Shown in pieces: positions 44,521 to 53,040 of a DNA stretch of 64,000 bases; position 1 is the first letter of the stretch; each line of letters begins with the position of its first letter. A program made the position numbers and the translations under genes. The DNA is from Ferrimonas pelagia. GTDB taxonomy: Bacteria > Pseudomonadota > Gammaproteobacteria > Enterobacterales > Shewanellaceae. A model generated the notes under the pieces. It worked only from the letters and a program-made list of their open reading frames with translations, had not been told where the DNA came from and made no database searches. The stretch is taken from NCBI RefSeq assembly GCF_039543565.1, contig NZ_BAABJZ010000103.1:44283-108282 (forward strand). The letters run 5' to 3'.

Positions 44521-45036
44521 TTAGAAGCCTAACCGCTCAATGATCTCGTTCGCGACGATCTTGGCGCTTTGCTCGTCGGTGCGCACCACCAGATCTGCGA
44601 CCTCTTCGTACAGAGGATTACGCTCACCGGCCAGCTTTTCCAGAACCTCACGCGGCTCATCCACCTGCAGCAGAGGGCGACGCTTATCACGCTGGGTGCG
44701 AGCGACCTGTTTGTCGATGGTCGTTTCCAAATACACCACGATGCCACGCGCAGACAGGCGATTACGCACCTCTTTGCTGATCACAGAACCACCACCGGTG
44801 GCCAACACGATCCCCTGTTTTTCAGTGAGATCGGTGATCACGCGCGCTTCGCGCTTACGGAAACCTTCTTCACCCTCGACATCAAAAACCCAAGCGATAT
44901 CGGCACCACTACGGGCCTCGATCTCTTGGTCAGAGTCAAAAAATTCCAGGTGAAGCATTTGTGCTAGATGTCTACCAATGGTGCTCTTACCAGCGCCCAT
45001 GGGACCAATCAGAAAGATATTTCTTTTTTCAGCCAT
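44521..45036 (-). CDS. aroK: Shikimate kinase AroK
   Basis: AroK phosphorylates shikimate at the 3-position. The 171-residue product begins with P-loop GPMGAGKS (11-18), then FFDSDQEIEARSG, the ATGGGSV shikimate-binding turn and RxxRRPLL lid (QRDKRRPLLQ). The length matches E. coli AroK (173). It starts a unit with aroB, damX and dam, and has a candidate promoter 91-120 bases upstream. Confidence 0.97.
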   Translation of the reverse strand: MAEKRNIFLIGPMGAGKSTIGRHLAQMLHLEFFDSDQEIEARSGADIAWVFDVEGEEGFRKREARVITDLTEKQGIVLATGGGSVISKEVRNRLSARGIVVYLETTIDKQVARTQRDKRRPLLQVDEPREVLEKLAGERNPLYEEVADLVVRTDEQSAKIVANEIIERLGF

Positions 45037-45126
45037 TTCTACAGTCGAGTTAATAAAATACTTAAGCTAGCGACCACCTGAGTGGCGGCGGAAAATTACC
45101 CACTTTGACGCTAATTTTGGTGGCAG

Positions 45127-45156
45127 ATTATCGCAGGGAATGGCGCAGCAACGCAA
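45127..45156 (-). promoter_or_regulatory. Candidate aroK promoter
   Basis: On the minus strand TTGCGT (45156-45151) and GATAAT (45132-45127) are 18 bases apart, in the gap between pilQ and aroK. This would let aroKB-damX-dam be transcribed apart from pilMNOPQ. Confidence 0.5.
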
Positions 45157-45161
45157 TAGAA

Positions 45162-45180
45162 GGCGGTGCAAAGCACCGCC
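45162..45180 (-). terminator. Hairpin after pilQ, probable weak terminator
   Basis: A perfect 8-bp GC-rich stem (GGCGGTGC at 45162-45169, GCACCGCC at 45173-45180) with a 3-base loop lies 12 bases after the pilQ stop. The following minus-strand bases (TTCTATTG) are only moderately T-rich, so termination may be partial. Confidence 0.55.
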
Positions 45181-45192
45181 GTAAATGATGAC

Positions 45193-47232
45193 TTAGAGCT
45201 CTTCAGTAACAATTTTCGGGGTCACGAAGATCAATAACTCCTTCTTCTCGGTGAAATCACTGGTGTTGCGGAAGAACCAACCCACCAAGGGAATGTCCCC
45301 CAATACCGGCACTTTAGAAACCGTATTGAGCTGCTGTTGCTGAAAGATCCCGCCGAGTACGATGGTCTCGCCGTTGCGGGCCAAAACCTGAGTAGAGATC
45401 CGCTGAGTGTCGATCGCCGTGGCCGGTCCCGTGGCCGTTTGCACCGTTTCCCCCCGCGTGTCCTGCGTCACGGTCAGATCCAATACCACCCGATTATCCG
45501 GCGTGATCTGCGGCTTGACGGTTAAACCCAGCACCGCTTTTTTGAATTCGACCGAGGTCGCCCCACTGGAGGTGGACTGCACAAAGGGGATCTCGACCCC
45601 TTGCTCAATAAAGGCGGTGAACTGATTGGCCGTCGTCAGGCGGGGGCTGGCAATGATCTCCCCCTTGTTTTCCCGCTCCAGCGCGGACAACTCCAGATCC
45701 AGCAAGGTGCCATCACCCAACTTGGCCACATGGAACGCAATACTGCCCGCTGGCTCAGCCACCGGAAGGTTCACGTTCAGTCGATCGCCGATCGAGGGGA
45801 TCGTGCCATTGGCGATCCCCTGCGCTCCCTCAAGGCTGCCAGAGGTGCCACGATCATTTTGTTGATCGGTAACGCCCCAGCGGATCCCGAGCTCTTCGTT
45901 GATGTTGTCGCGAATGGTCACCATGCGAGACTCGATCACCACTTGTTTGATCGGAATATCCAGCACTTCCACCAAACGATGGACGTCCTCCAGCCGCTCG
46001 GCCGTATCCTGCACGAGCAGGGTATTGGTCCGCTCATCGACCGAAACCGTGCCCCGCTCCGACAGCAGGCTACCGGCATCGCCACTGAGCAAGTTAGCGA
46101 TATCCGAGGCCTTGGCGTAGTTGATCTGAACGTATTCAGAGAACAGCGGAGCCACCTCTAATTTTTCCTGCTGATCACGCAGCTCCTGATTTTCCTGGGC
46201 CGCCAGCTCTTCTCGTGGCGCGACCAGCAAGATGTTGCCCTCGACCCGCTTATCTAGGCCATTGATCTTTAGGATCATGTCCAAGGCCTGATCCCAGGGC
46301 ACATCATCCAGATTTAACGTTAGGTTGCCGTCAACGGAGTCCGTCGTCACCAGGTTAAACTGATTATGATCGGCGATGATCTGCAGCACGGTGCGGATCG
46401 GGATATCCTGAAAATTCATCGACAGCAGCGAGCCGTTGTAGCTCTTATCCAGCGGCTTAGGTCGCTCGGGCGGCGTCAGGGTGAGGATAAACTCCGCCCC
46501 TTCCTGCCGGTGTGAGAAATCGAACGCAGCCCCGCCCATGTCCAACCTTATCTGGCTATTATTGCCATCCCGGAAGGTCTCAAACCCCACCACTTGGGTA
46601 TTAAAATCCTCCACATTCACCACATACAGCAGCTCATCGGCAATTTGGGTGTTGTACAGGGTCACCATCAGATCGGCGCCGAGTCGCTGCAGATCCACCG
46701 CCGCTCTGGCTTGGCTCAAGGAGAGGATTAACTCCCCGCTGTCATGGTTGGCGCGATGAAAATCGATCGCCTCAATGGCAGTCACATGACGTGCTTCCTC
46801 GCGAGACGCCGTCGCGGCCTGCAAACCTGTGCTGTCATTTAAGATCAGGCGATAAACGCTGCCATCCCGCTCACTTTGGTATGCCACCATCTTGTCTAAC
46901 TCAATGGTCACCACCAAGGTCTCATCGTCCGAGTGCAATAAGATATCCCCGACCCCACGACTCCCTACCGGAATACGCTCCGTCTGCAGGCCGGAATGGC
47001 TGGCAGCAAAGCGCAGTTGCAGTTGAGCGGGATCGCTGGCGATAAGCAGTTGAGGCTCGGCGATCGCCTGCTCAAACCGAAACTCCAATTCAAGCTGCTC
47101 GCCAACCTGGCCTTGATAACGCAGATCCGCCAATTCCGCGGCCTGCAATGAGCTCATCCCGCAGGCCACAACAACCCAAAAGCCAACACACCAGAAGTGC
47201 CGCAAGCTCGATAACCACTTTCTTCCATGCAT
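45193..47232 (-). CDS. pilQ: Type IV pilus secretin PilQ
   Basis: PilQ forms the outer-membrane channel through which the pilus passes. The 679-residue product has a signal peptide ending near SSLQA, two AMIN domains that bind peptidoglycan (about 25-230), a secretin/TonB short N-terminal domain with FQDIPIRTVLQIIADHNQFN, an N1 (KH-like) domain with VSVDERTNTLLVQDT, and the C-terminal secretin domain with VPVLGDIPLVGWFF. I choose the ATG at 47232, behind AAGGA; a GTG at 47256 overlapping pilP has no comparable site. It ends the pilMNOPQ set. Confidence 0.95.
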   Translation of the reverse strand: MHGRKWLSSLRHFWCVGFWVVVACGMSSLQAAELADLRYQGQVGEQLELEFRFEQAIAEPQLLIASDPAQLQLRFAASHSGLQTERIPVGSRGVGDILLHSDDETLVVTIELDKMVAYQSERDGSVYRLILNDSTGLQAATASREEARHVTAIEAIDFHRANHDSGELILSLSQARAAVDLQRLGADLMVTLYNTQIADELLYVVNVEDFNTQVVGFETFRDGNNSQIRLDMGGAAFDFSHRQEGAEFILTLTPPERPKPLDKSYNGSLLSMNFQDIPIRTVLQIIADHNQFNLVTTDSVDGNLTLNLDDVPWDQALDMILKINGLDKRVEGNILLVAPREELAAQENQELRDQQEKLEVAPLFSEYVQINYAKASDIANLLSGDAGSLLSERGTVSVDERTNTLLVQDTAERLEDVHRLVEVLDIPIKQVVIESRMVTIRDNINEELGIRWGVTDQQNDRGTSGSLEGAQGIANGTIPSIGDRLNVNLPVAEPAGSIAFHVAKLGDGTLLDLELSALERENKGEIIASPRLTTANQFTAFIEQGVEIPFVQSTSSGATSVEFKKAVLGLTVKPQITPDNRVVLDLTVTQDTRGETVQTATGPATAIDTQRISTQVLARNGETIVLGGIFQQQQLNTVSKVPVLGDIPLVGWFFRNTSDFTEKKELLIFVTPKIVTEEL

Positions 47233-47252
47233 GGTTTGCTTCCTTAATGAAT

Positions 47253-47768
47253 TCACTCGATCACCATCGCCAACTGCGTTTCGCGGCTATGCCAACATCC
47301 CTTGGCATCCGGGATCCATTCGGCCACCACCAGACCCGTCGCACCGATCGCTTTCACCTGCCCGTGGTACAAACCCAAAAAATCACCCACGCCAACGGTA
47401 TGGATCGCACCATCGCCAGATTGAAGTAATGCCCACTTTTTTTGTGCGTCTTGCAAGATCCCTTTGAGCGCAAAGCTGTCTATTGCATAGGCTTCCAAAG
47501 CCCCTTTGGTGCGGGTCAGATCAGGTCGGGGGCAGTCTTGTGCGGGCGTTTGCTCTTGCTCACTCAAGGACACCTTCTGATACCGAAACGGGCTGCGCAG
47601 CGAAGACGCCAAATAGGGCACTCCGACGATCTCCAGAGCCGGAGGGGCCGCCTCGGTAAAGGGCACTGGGGTTGCCTGGACCTCTGCGACATACTGACGC
47701 AGATCCGCCATGCCACCGCCACAACCAGCCAACATGACGCTGAACAGTAGAGCATATCGACGCATCAT
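47253..47768 (-). CDS. pilP: Type IV pilus inner-membrane lipoprotein PilP
   Basis: PilP links the inner-membrane PilN/PilO complex to PilQ. The 171-residue product has a lipobox MLAGC (Cys16), a disordered linker, and a C-terminal beta domain (about 80-165) with LKGILQDAQKKWALLQ and VGVGDFLGLYHGQVKAI, typical of the PilP homology domain. It overlaps pilO by four bases. Confidence 0.95.
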   Translation of the reverse strand: MMRRYALLFSVMLAGCGGGMADLRQYVAEVQATPVPFTEAAPPALEIVGVPYLASSLRSPFRYQKVSLSEQEQTPAQDCPRPDLTRTKGALEAYAIDSFALKGILQDAQKKWALLQSGDGAIHTVGVGDFLGLYHGQVKAIGATGLVVAEWIPDAKGCWHSRETQLAMVIE

Positions 47769-48364
47769 TGCTTACCCCCTTCGACACTGGCCGCCAGCTC
47801 AGAGAAGCGGTAAGTCTTCGCCAGGACCGTCATGCCGATCTGCCCTTCATTCGCCACCATGACAAAATCATGCAGACTCACGATCCTGGGCAAACCCGCC
47901 ACGCCGGCCGAGAAGGCACCAAAATCGTGATAATCACCACTGAGCTTCATTTCGATGGGCAATTCCACGTAAAAATCGCGCTGCAGCTCCGGCTTCCAAT
48001 TGAGGCTTTGGATCCCCAGATCCGCATCCGTTGCGAGGAAAGTCACCGAATCAAGCAATCGCGGCATCTCATTCGCGGTTGGCAGCATGGTCAGCATCGC
48101 ATCAAACTGTGCCTGCATCTCCTCCAACAAGGCGTGATGCTTGGGCAGGTTGGCCGCCATGCGGTACTTCCCTTCAAACTCCTGCTTGAGCGTCACCTCT
48201 TGCTGCTTCATCTGCTCCCATTGCGACACAGAGTCACTGATCAGCAAGAAGTAGCCTGCCACCATGATGAGGATCGCCACCACCACCGCCAACCCGATCT
48301 TGGCCGGCCTGGGCCAACTGCCGAGGGTGTCAAAGTCCAGCTCGTTCAATTGCTGCATGTTCAT
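47765..48364 (-). CDS. pilO: Type IV pilus alignment protein PilO
   Basis: PilO is a bitopic inner-membrane protein that pairs with PilN. The 199-residue product has a short cytoplasmic tail, one membrane helix (about 20-42), a periplasmic coiled coil (about 48-95) and a ferredoxin-like domain containing LPIEMKLSGDYHDFGAFSAGVAGLPRIVSLHDF. It overlaps pilN and pilP by four bases each. Confidence 0.95.
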   Translation of the reverse strand: MNMQQLNELDFDTLGSWPRPAKIGLAVVVAILIMVAGYFLLISDSVSQWEQMKQQEVTLKQEFEGKYRMAANLPKHHALLEEMQAQFDAMLTMLPTANEMPRLLDSVTFLATDADLGIQSLNWKPELQRDFYVELPIEMKLSGDYHDFGAFSAGVAGLPRIVSLHDFVMVANEGQIGMTVLAKTYRFSELAASVEGGKQ

Positions 48365-48945
48365 GGCGCCTGCCCCTCTGCCAGCTCTGCTTCCACCACG
48401 GGATCCTCGAGCATCACGGTGACATCCAGCTTAAAGGCATGCTCTCGCGTGGTTTCGCCTGCCGCAGCAACGATCTGGTGCACCTTCGGGGCCGCCAACC
48501 ATTTCGAGCCCTCAACCTGGCGCATCATATTGGCCAGGTGGTTGTTTGAATCGCAAAAGCCCTGCAGAGAGACCGAGCTTCCCTTGATCTCTAAACGGGT
48601 CAAATAGACCCCGGGCACCATCACTTGTGCCAACTCGTTCATAAGCTGTACCGGCAAGTGGCGTTCCTGCTGCAGCGCCTTGATCACATCGATCCGTTTG
48701 AGCAGCTTGGCCTTCTTCTCTTTGATCCGCTTGATCTCGGCGATCTGCGCATCCAGCCGAGCGATCTCCTGCTGCAGATAGGCGTTACGTGCCTGTTGGC
48801 CTTGCTGCAACTGGCCCAACATGACATTGGTGAGCAGCAACACCAACACACACACACCGGCGACACCACCCAAGATCAACAGATAGTGCTGCCGGGCCCG
48901 CGCGCGCTGCGCCTCCCGCCACGGCAAAAGATTTATATGTGCCAT
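48361..48945 (-). CDS. pilN: Type IV pilus alignment protein PilN
   Basis: PilN docks to PilM through its N-terminal peptide, seen here as MAHINLLPWREAQR, which matches the conserved INLLPWRE motif exactly. The 194-residue product then has one membrane helix (about 22-44), a coiled coil and a ferredoxin-like domain. I choose the Met at 48945, because the motif must be near the terminus; an earlier start would add ten residues. It overlaps pilM by 13 bases. Confidence 0.95.
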   Translation of the reverse strand: MAHINLLPWREAQRARARQHYLLILGGVAGVCVLVLLLTNVMLGQLQQGQQARNAYLQQEIARLDAQIAEIKRIKEKKAKLLKRIDVIKALQQERHLPVQLMNELAQVMVPGVYLTRLEIKGSSVSLQGFCDSNNHLANMMRQVEGSKWLAAPKVHQIVAAAGETTREHAFKLDVTVMLEDPVVEAELAEGQAP

Positions 48946-50009
48946 GGTTCGAAACTCCTTAAGGCCAAGCCGCAAGCCACCATATAGCTGGTGATATCAT
49001 CACCCACCTGTTGGCGCAGCGTGTCTGAGGCGATCAACCGGCCCGCAAAGGGATCGGCGATGTAACTCGGGATCCCCAGCTCGCCGCTGAGCATCGACGC
49101 CAACCCCTCGATCCGCGAGCTGCCACCGCACAGCAGCAGGCAATCGACCTGTTCATAGGGGGTCGAATTGCTGAAGATCTGGAAGGTACGGCGAACCTGC
49201 TGCAGGAATTGCGTCTGGAAAGGCGTGAGTACCTCGAACACATAGTTGCGCGGCAGCTCTCCGGCGATCTTTGCCCGCTCGGCTTCATCAAAACTCATGC
49301 CGTAATAGGATTGGATCGCCTGGGTAAACTGCTCTCCGCCAAAGGCCTGCTCGCGGATAAACACGGTTTCACCATCCGCCACCAAGGCGAAGGTCGTCAT
49401 GCTGGAGCCCAGATCGACCACGGCAACGACTTTGCCTACCCCGGCATTGGGCAGTTGCTCCGCCAACAGCTTATAGCTGCGGCCCAAGGCGTAGCCTTCA
49501 ACATCAATGACCCGGCTCTGCAGTCCGGCCGCTTCCAGCGCTTCGACCCGAGCATCGACATTGTCAGAGCGGCACGCTGCCAACAAGATATCGACTTTCT
49601 TGGTCTCTTCATTGGTGTGGATCGGCTCAAAATCGATATTGACGTCATCCAGCGGGTAAGGGATCAAACTGTCGGCCTCGATCTCGATCTGAGCCTCCAG
49701 CTCCTCTTCCGACAGTCCCGAGTCCATGTGGATCACCTTGGTCATGACCGTCGAGCCCGATACCGATGCCGCGCCAAACTTGGCGCCTTTGGGCAGCTGC
49801 TCTTTGATCGAGCGCATCGCTGCGGCCACGGCTTCGGGATCGCGGATCTCCCGCTCAACCACGGCGCCTTTAGCTAACGGCACCTTTGCGACGCCTTCTA
49901 ATCGGTAACCCTCAGGCGCCTCGGTAAGCAGGACCGCTTTCACCTCCTGCGTGCCGATATCCACACCCACCAGACTTGGATTTTTTTGCTTAAACCAATC
50001 TGCCAGCAT
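48933..50009 (-). CDS. pilM: Type IV pilus actin-like protein PilM
   Basis: PilM is a cytoplasmic actin-fold ATP-binding protein of the alignment complex. The 358-residue product begins with KQKNPSLVGVDIGTQEVKAVLL and has VVAVVDLGSSMTTFALV (phosphate-2) and LLLCGGSSRIEGLASML (adenosine motif). The Met at 50009 fits the family; the frame is open 15 codons further upstream. It is divergent from mrcA, the conserved arrangement. Confidence 0.95.
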   Translation of the reverse strand: MLADWFKQKNPSLVGVDIGTQEVKAVLLTEAPEGYRLEGVAKVPLAKGAVVEREIRDPEAVAAAMRSIKEQLPKGAKFGAASVSGSTVMTKVIHMDSGLSEEELEAQIEIEADSLIPYPLDDVNIDFEPIHTNEETKKVDILLAACRSDNVDARVEALEAAGLQSRVIDVEGYALGRSYKLLAEQLPNAGVGKVVAVVDLGSSMTTFALVADGETVFIREQAFGGEQFTQAIQSYYGMSFDEAERAKIAGELPRNYVFEVLTPFQTQFLQQVRRTFQIFSNSTPYEQVDCLLLCGGSSRIEGLASMLSGELGIPSYIADPFAGRLIASDTLRQQVGDDITSYMVACGLALRSFEPWHI

Positions 50010-50182
50010 CTTCCCTGCCTGTGCATATTTTCCCCACCTCCTAGAATGAACCAATTAGAGGCAATTAGACAACCACTTAGCTACATAATATTTACAACAC
50101 AAAGTCACCCCGCTGCCTTTTTGGGCATTGGGATGCAAGGTATACTTATCCGCTGTTCGCCTATATCGAGGAATGCAACTGA

Positions 50183-52753
50183 GTGAAGTGGTTTAAACGT
50201 CTCCTGGCCACCTTTGGCATCTTATCCGTTCTGGGACTGGCAACCCTGTTCGGCTTATACGCATGGATCGCCCCGACCCTGCCGGGCGTGGAAACGCTCA
50301 AGACGGTGCAGTTGCAGACCCCGATGCGGGTCTACAGCGCCGACGGTCAGCTGATCTCCCAATTCGGCGAAAAACGCCGGATCCCCGTGCGTTACGAAGA
50401 GGTGCCGCAACCACTGATCGATGCCTTCCTCGCCACGGAAGACGCGCGCTTCTTTGAACATTATGGGGTGGATCCCATCGGGATCGTTCGCGCCGCCGTC
50501 GTGGTCGCGACCACAGGCAGTAAGGCCCAGGGGGCCAGCACCATCACCATGCAGGTCGCGCGTAACTTCTTCCTGACCCGCGACAAAACCTACATTCGTA
50601 AGATCAAAGAGATCTTCCTCGCCATTGAGATCGAGCGCGTTCTCAATAAAGAGGAGATCCTCGAGCTCTACCTGAACCGCAGCTTCCTGGGCAACCGCGC
50701 CTACGGGATCGGCGCCGCAGCGCAGGTATACTACGGCAAGGTATTGAGTGAGCTGACCCTGCCCGAGATGGCAATGATCGCCGGTTTGCCGCAATCTCCG
50801 TCCGTCGCCAACCCGATCCGTAACCCAGAGCGCGCCAAAAATCGTCGCAATGTGGTTCTGCTGCGGATGCGTGAGACCGGCTTTATCACTGACGCGGAAT
50901 ATCGCGAAGCCCGTCAGGCGCCGGTGACCGCGCGCTATCATGGTGCCGAGATCGATCTTTACGCCCCTTACCTGGCCGAAATGGCCCGTGATCACATGGT
51001 GGCCACCTACGGTGAGGAGGAAGCCTACACCCGCGGCTTTAATGTCTATACCACCGCCACCGCCGCCACCCAGCGTGCGGCGCAGCGCGCATTGCTAGAC
51101 AACCTGTTTGCCTATGATACCCGTCATGGCTATCGGGGCCCGGTTGCCGTCCTGTGGCAGCGCCCCACCGACCAACCTCTGTCTGAGTTGGATGGCCCCG
51201 ATGGGATCGCAGCGGATCTTATCGAGCAGGAGCAGGATCTGACCTGGGATCACGAGACTATCGTCAGTCACCTACGCCAGGTTCGACGCTTCCGCGATCT
51301 CCACCCGGCCGTGGTTATTGCGGTCGCAGATAAGACGGCGCAAGTGCTGACGGCCCAAGGGGAGCAGATCGAGCTGCCCTGGTCTGGACTGAACTGGGCG
51401 CGAGAATACATCAGCGACACCCGCCAAGGCAGCGCGCCGCGCAAATCAGCCGATGTGGTGCGCGAGGGTGAGCAGATCTGGATCCGAGAGTTTGAGGATA
51501 ATTGGTGGCTGGCCCAGGTGCCGGATGTCAGCAGTGCCTTTGTCGCCCTGGATCCAACCAGTGGCGCCATCGAGGCCTTGGTGGGCGGCTATGACTTTGG
51601 TCAGAGCCAGTACAACCGAGCCACCCAGGCAAAACGTCAGCTGGGCTCCAACATTAAGCCCTTCCTCTACTCGGCTGGGTTAGATCACGGTTACACCCTG
51701 GCGTCCTTGATCAACAACGCGCCGATCACCCAATGGGATCGCAGTCAGGGAACGGCCTGGCGTCCACGTAACTCACCGGATGTGTACACCGGCCCGACCC
51801 GTGCCCGGCAGGGCCTGGCTCAGTCGATCAACGTGATGGCGGTGCGGATGATCCGCGAGGTGGGGGTCAATAACTTTATCGATCATGCGGTAAGGTTCGG
51901 CTTTGACCGCGGCGATCTGCCGGCCAACGAATCCTTGTCTTTGGGTTCAGCGTCCGCAACCCCATTGGAGAACGCCCGCGGTTTCGCCGTATTCGCCAAT
52001 GGCGGCTATCTGATCGAGCCCTACTTCCTGGATCGGATCGAGGATCATAGCGGGCGGGTGGTGTTCCAGCATCAAGCCAAGATCGTCTGTCCCGAGTGCG
52101 AGCAAGCCTTGGCACAGGCTGAGCAACCCACGTCGGCAGCGCCGCTGATCGAGCAATGCCCTTGGCCGCAAGAGCTGCTAGCGCCTAGGGTGATCAGCGA
52201 GCAGAATGCCTTCCTGATCAACCAGACCTTGCAGTCCGTGATCTGGGGCGGCGGCAACTGGAGTGAGGGCACCGGCTGGAACGGCACTGCCTGGCGCGCC
52301 GCCAGACTGCTCAAACGCCGCGACATCGGCGGTAAGACCGGCACCACCAACGACGCACGAGATACCTGGTTCTCCGGTTATGCGCCGGGCCTGGTGGCCA
52401 GCGCCTGGGTCGGTTTCGACGATCACAACCGGGTACTCGGACGCACCAGCTGGAACGCCCACGGGCCGCAGGATCAGATCACCGCGGGTGAGTCCGGCGC
52501 CAAAACCGCAGGTCCCGCCTGGAACCAGTTCATGCAGATCGTACTGGAAGGGGTGCCGGAACGCCGCTACAGCGTGCCTGAGGGCATTGTGACGGCCCGG
52601 ATCGATCTGGAAACCGGCAAGCTCTCCACTCGCTCCGATTCCAGCAGTCGCTTTGAGTACTTTATCGATGGTACCGCGCCGACGGAGATCGCCGACAGCG
52701 TCCCGGAGGAGAGTGAGATCTTCGAGCAAGAGATGACCGAAGAGTTGTTCTAA
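50183..52753 (+). CDS. mrcA: Bifunctional penicillin-binding protein 1a (MrcA)
   Basis: PBP1a polymerises glycan strands and crosslinks them, and is activated by LpoA. The 856-residue product has one membrane helix (about 8-30). Its GT51 domain has catalytic Glu86 in FLATEDARFFEHYG and the GASTITMQVARN block. An OB-like insert follows, then a transpeptidase domain with SNIK (Ser489), SIN and KTGT (Lys718). The start is GTG at 50183 behind GAGGA. The terminator that follows is strong. Confidence 0.96.
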   Translation: MKWFKRLLATFGILSVLGLATLFGLYAWIAPTLPGVETLKTVQLQTPMRVYSADGQLISQFGEKRRIPVRYEEVPQPLIDAFLATEDARFFEHYGVDPIGIVRAAVVVATTGSKAQGASTITMQVARNFFLTRDKTYIRKIKEIFLAIEIERVLNKEEILELYLNRSFLGNRAYGIGAAAQVYYGKVLSELTLPEMAMIAGLPQSPSVANPIRNPERAKNRRNVVLLRMRETGFITDAEYREARQAPVTARYHGAEIDLYAPYLAEMARDHMVATYGEEEAYTRGFNVYTTATAATQRAAQRALLDNLFAYDTRHGYRGPVAVLWQRPTDQPLSELDGPDGIAADLIEQEQDLTWDHETIVSHLRQVRRFRDLHPAVVIAVADKTAQVLTAQGEQIELPWSGLNWAREYISDTRQGSAPRKSADVVREGEQIWIREFEDNWWLAQVPDVSSAFVALDPTSGAIEALVGGYDFGQSQYNRATQAKRQLGSNIKPFLYSAGLDHGYTLASLINNAPITQWDRSQGTAWRPRNSPDVYTGPTRARQGLAQSINVMAVRMIREVGVNNFIDHAVRFGFDRGDLPANESLSLGSASATPLENARGFAVFANGGYLIEPYFLDRIEDHSGRVVFQHQAKIVCPECEQALAQAEQPTSAAPLIEQCPWPQELLAPRVISEQNAFLINQTLQSVIWGGGNWSEGTGWNGTAWRAARLLKRRDIGGKTGTTNDARDTWFSGYAPGLVASAWVGFDDHNRVLGRTSWNAHGPQDQITAGESGAKTAGPAWNQFMQIVLEGVPERRYSVPEGIVTARIDLETGKLSTRSDSSSRFEYFIDGTAPTEIADSVPEESEIFEQEMTEELF

Positions 52754-52772
52754 GCCGTCCCCGTCAAATACT

Positions 52773-52805
52773 GCGCCGCCCCCGACTAGGGGCGGCGTTT
52801 TTTTT
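52773..52805 (+). terminator. mrcA terminator
   Basis: A GC-rich 10-bp stem (52773-52782 with 52789-52798, one G-T pair) is followed by a run of eight T bases, 20 bases after the mrcA stop. Confidence 0.92.
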
Positions 52806-52976
52806 GGCGCGGTAACGTGTTGCGATCCCACTGGCAGTGCCGGTCGTGCCATTGGCTAGGCAGGTTAACGCCAGCGTAGCCAGGCTGAACGCCAACATTT
52901 CCATGAGGCGACGTGCTCCGGGCAATGGCCCCTCAGCGCTGGATAAGGCAGAGCCCGAGCGCTCAATGAAGGCATG

Positions 52977-53009
52977 CAAAAAGCCCCGAACGCAGATCCG
53001 CTCGGGGCT
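52977..53009 (-). terminator. Terminator of the arg operon
   Basis: On the minus strand AGCCCCGA (53009-53002) pairs with TCGGGGCT (52989-52982), followed by TTTTTGC, 32 bases after the argH stop. The 170 bases between this hairpin and the mrcA terminator hold no credible gene. Confidence 0.85.
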
Positions 53010-53040
53010 AATCGGACGCTAAGGAGCAGCGCAACTTGGC

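Noticed and set aside
52764..52979. Minus-strand 71-codon frame between mrcA and argH with a hydrophobic stretch
   Set aside because: It runs through the mrcA terminator, has no ribosome site, and lies after the arg operon terminator; nothing supports expression.
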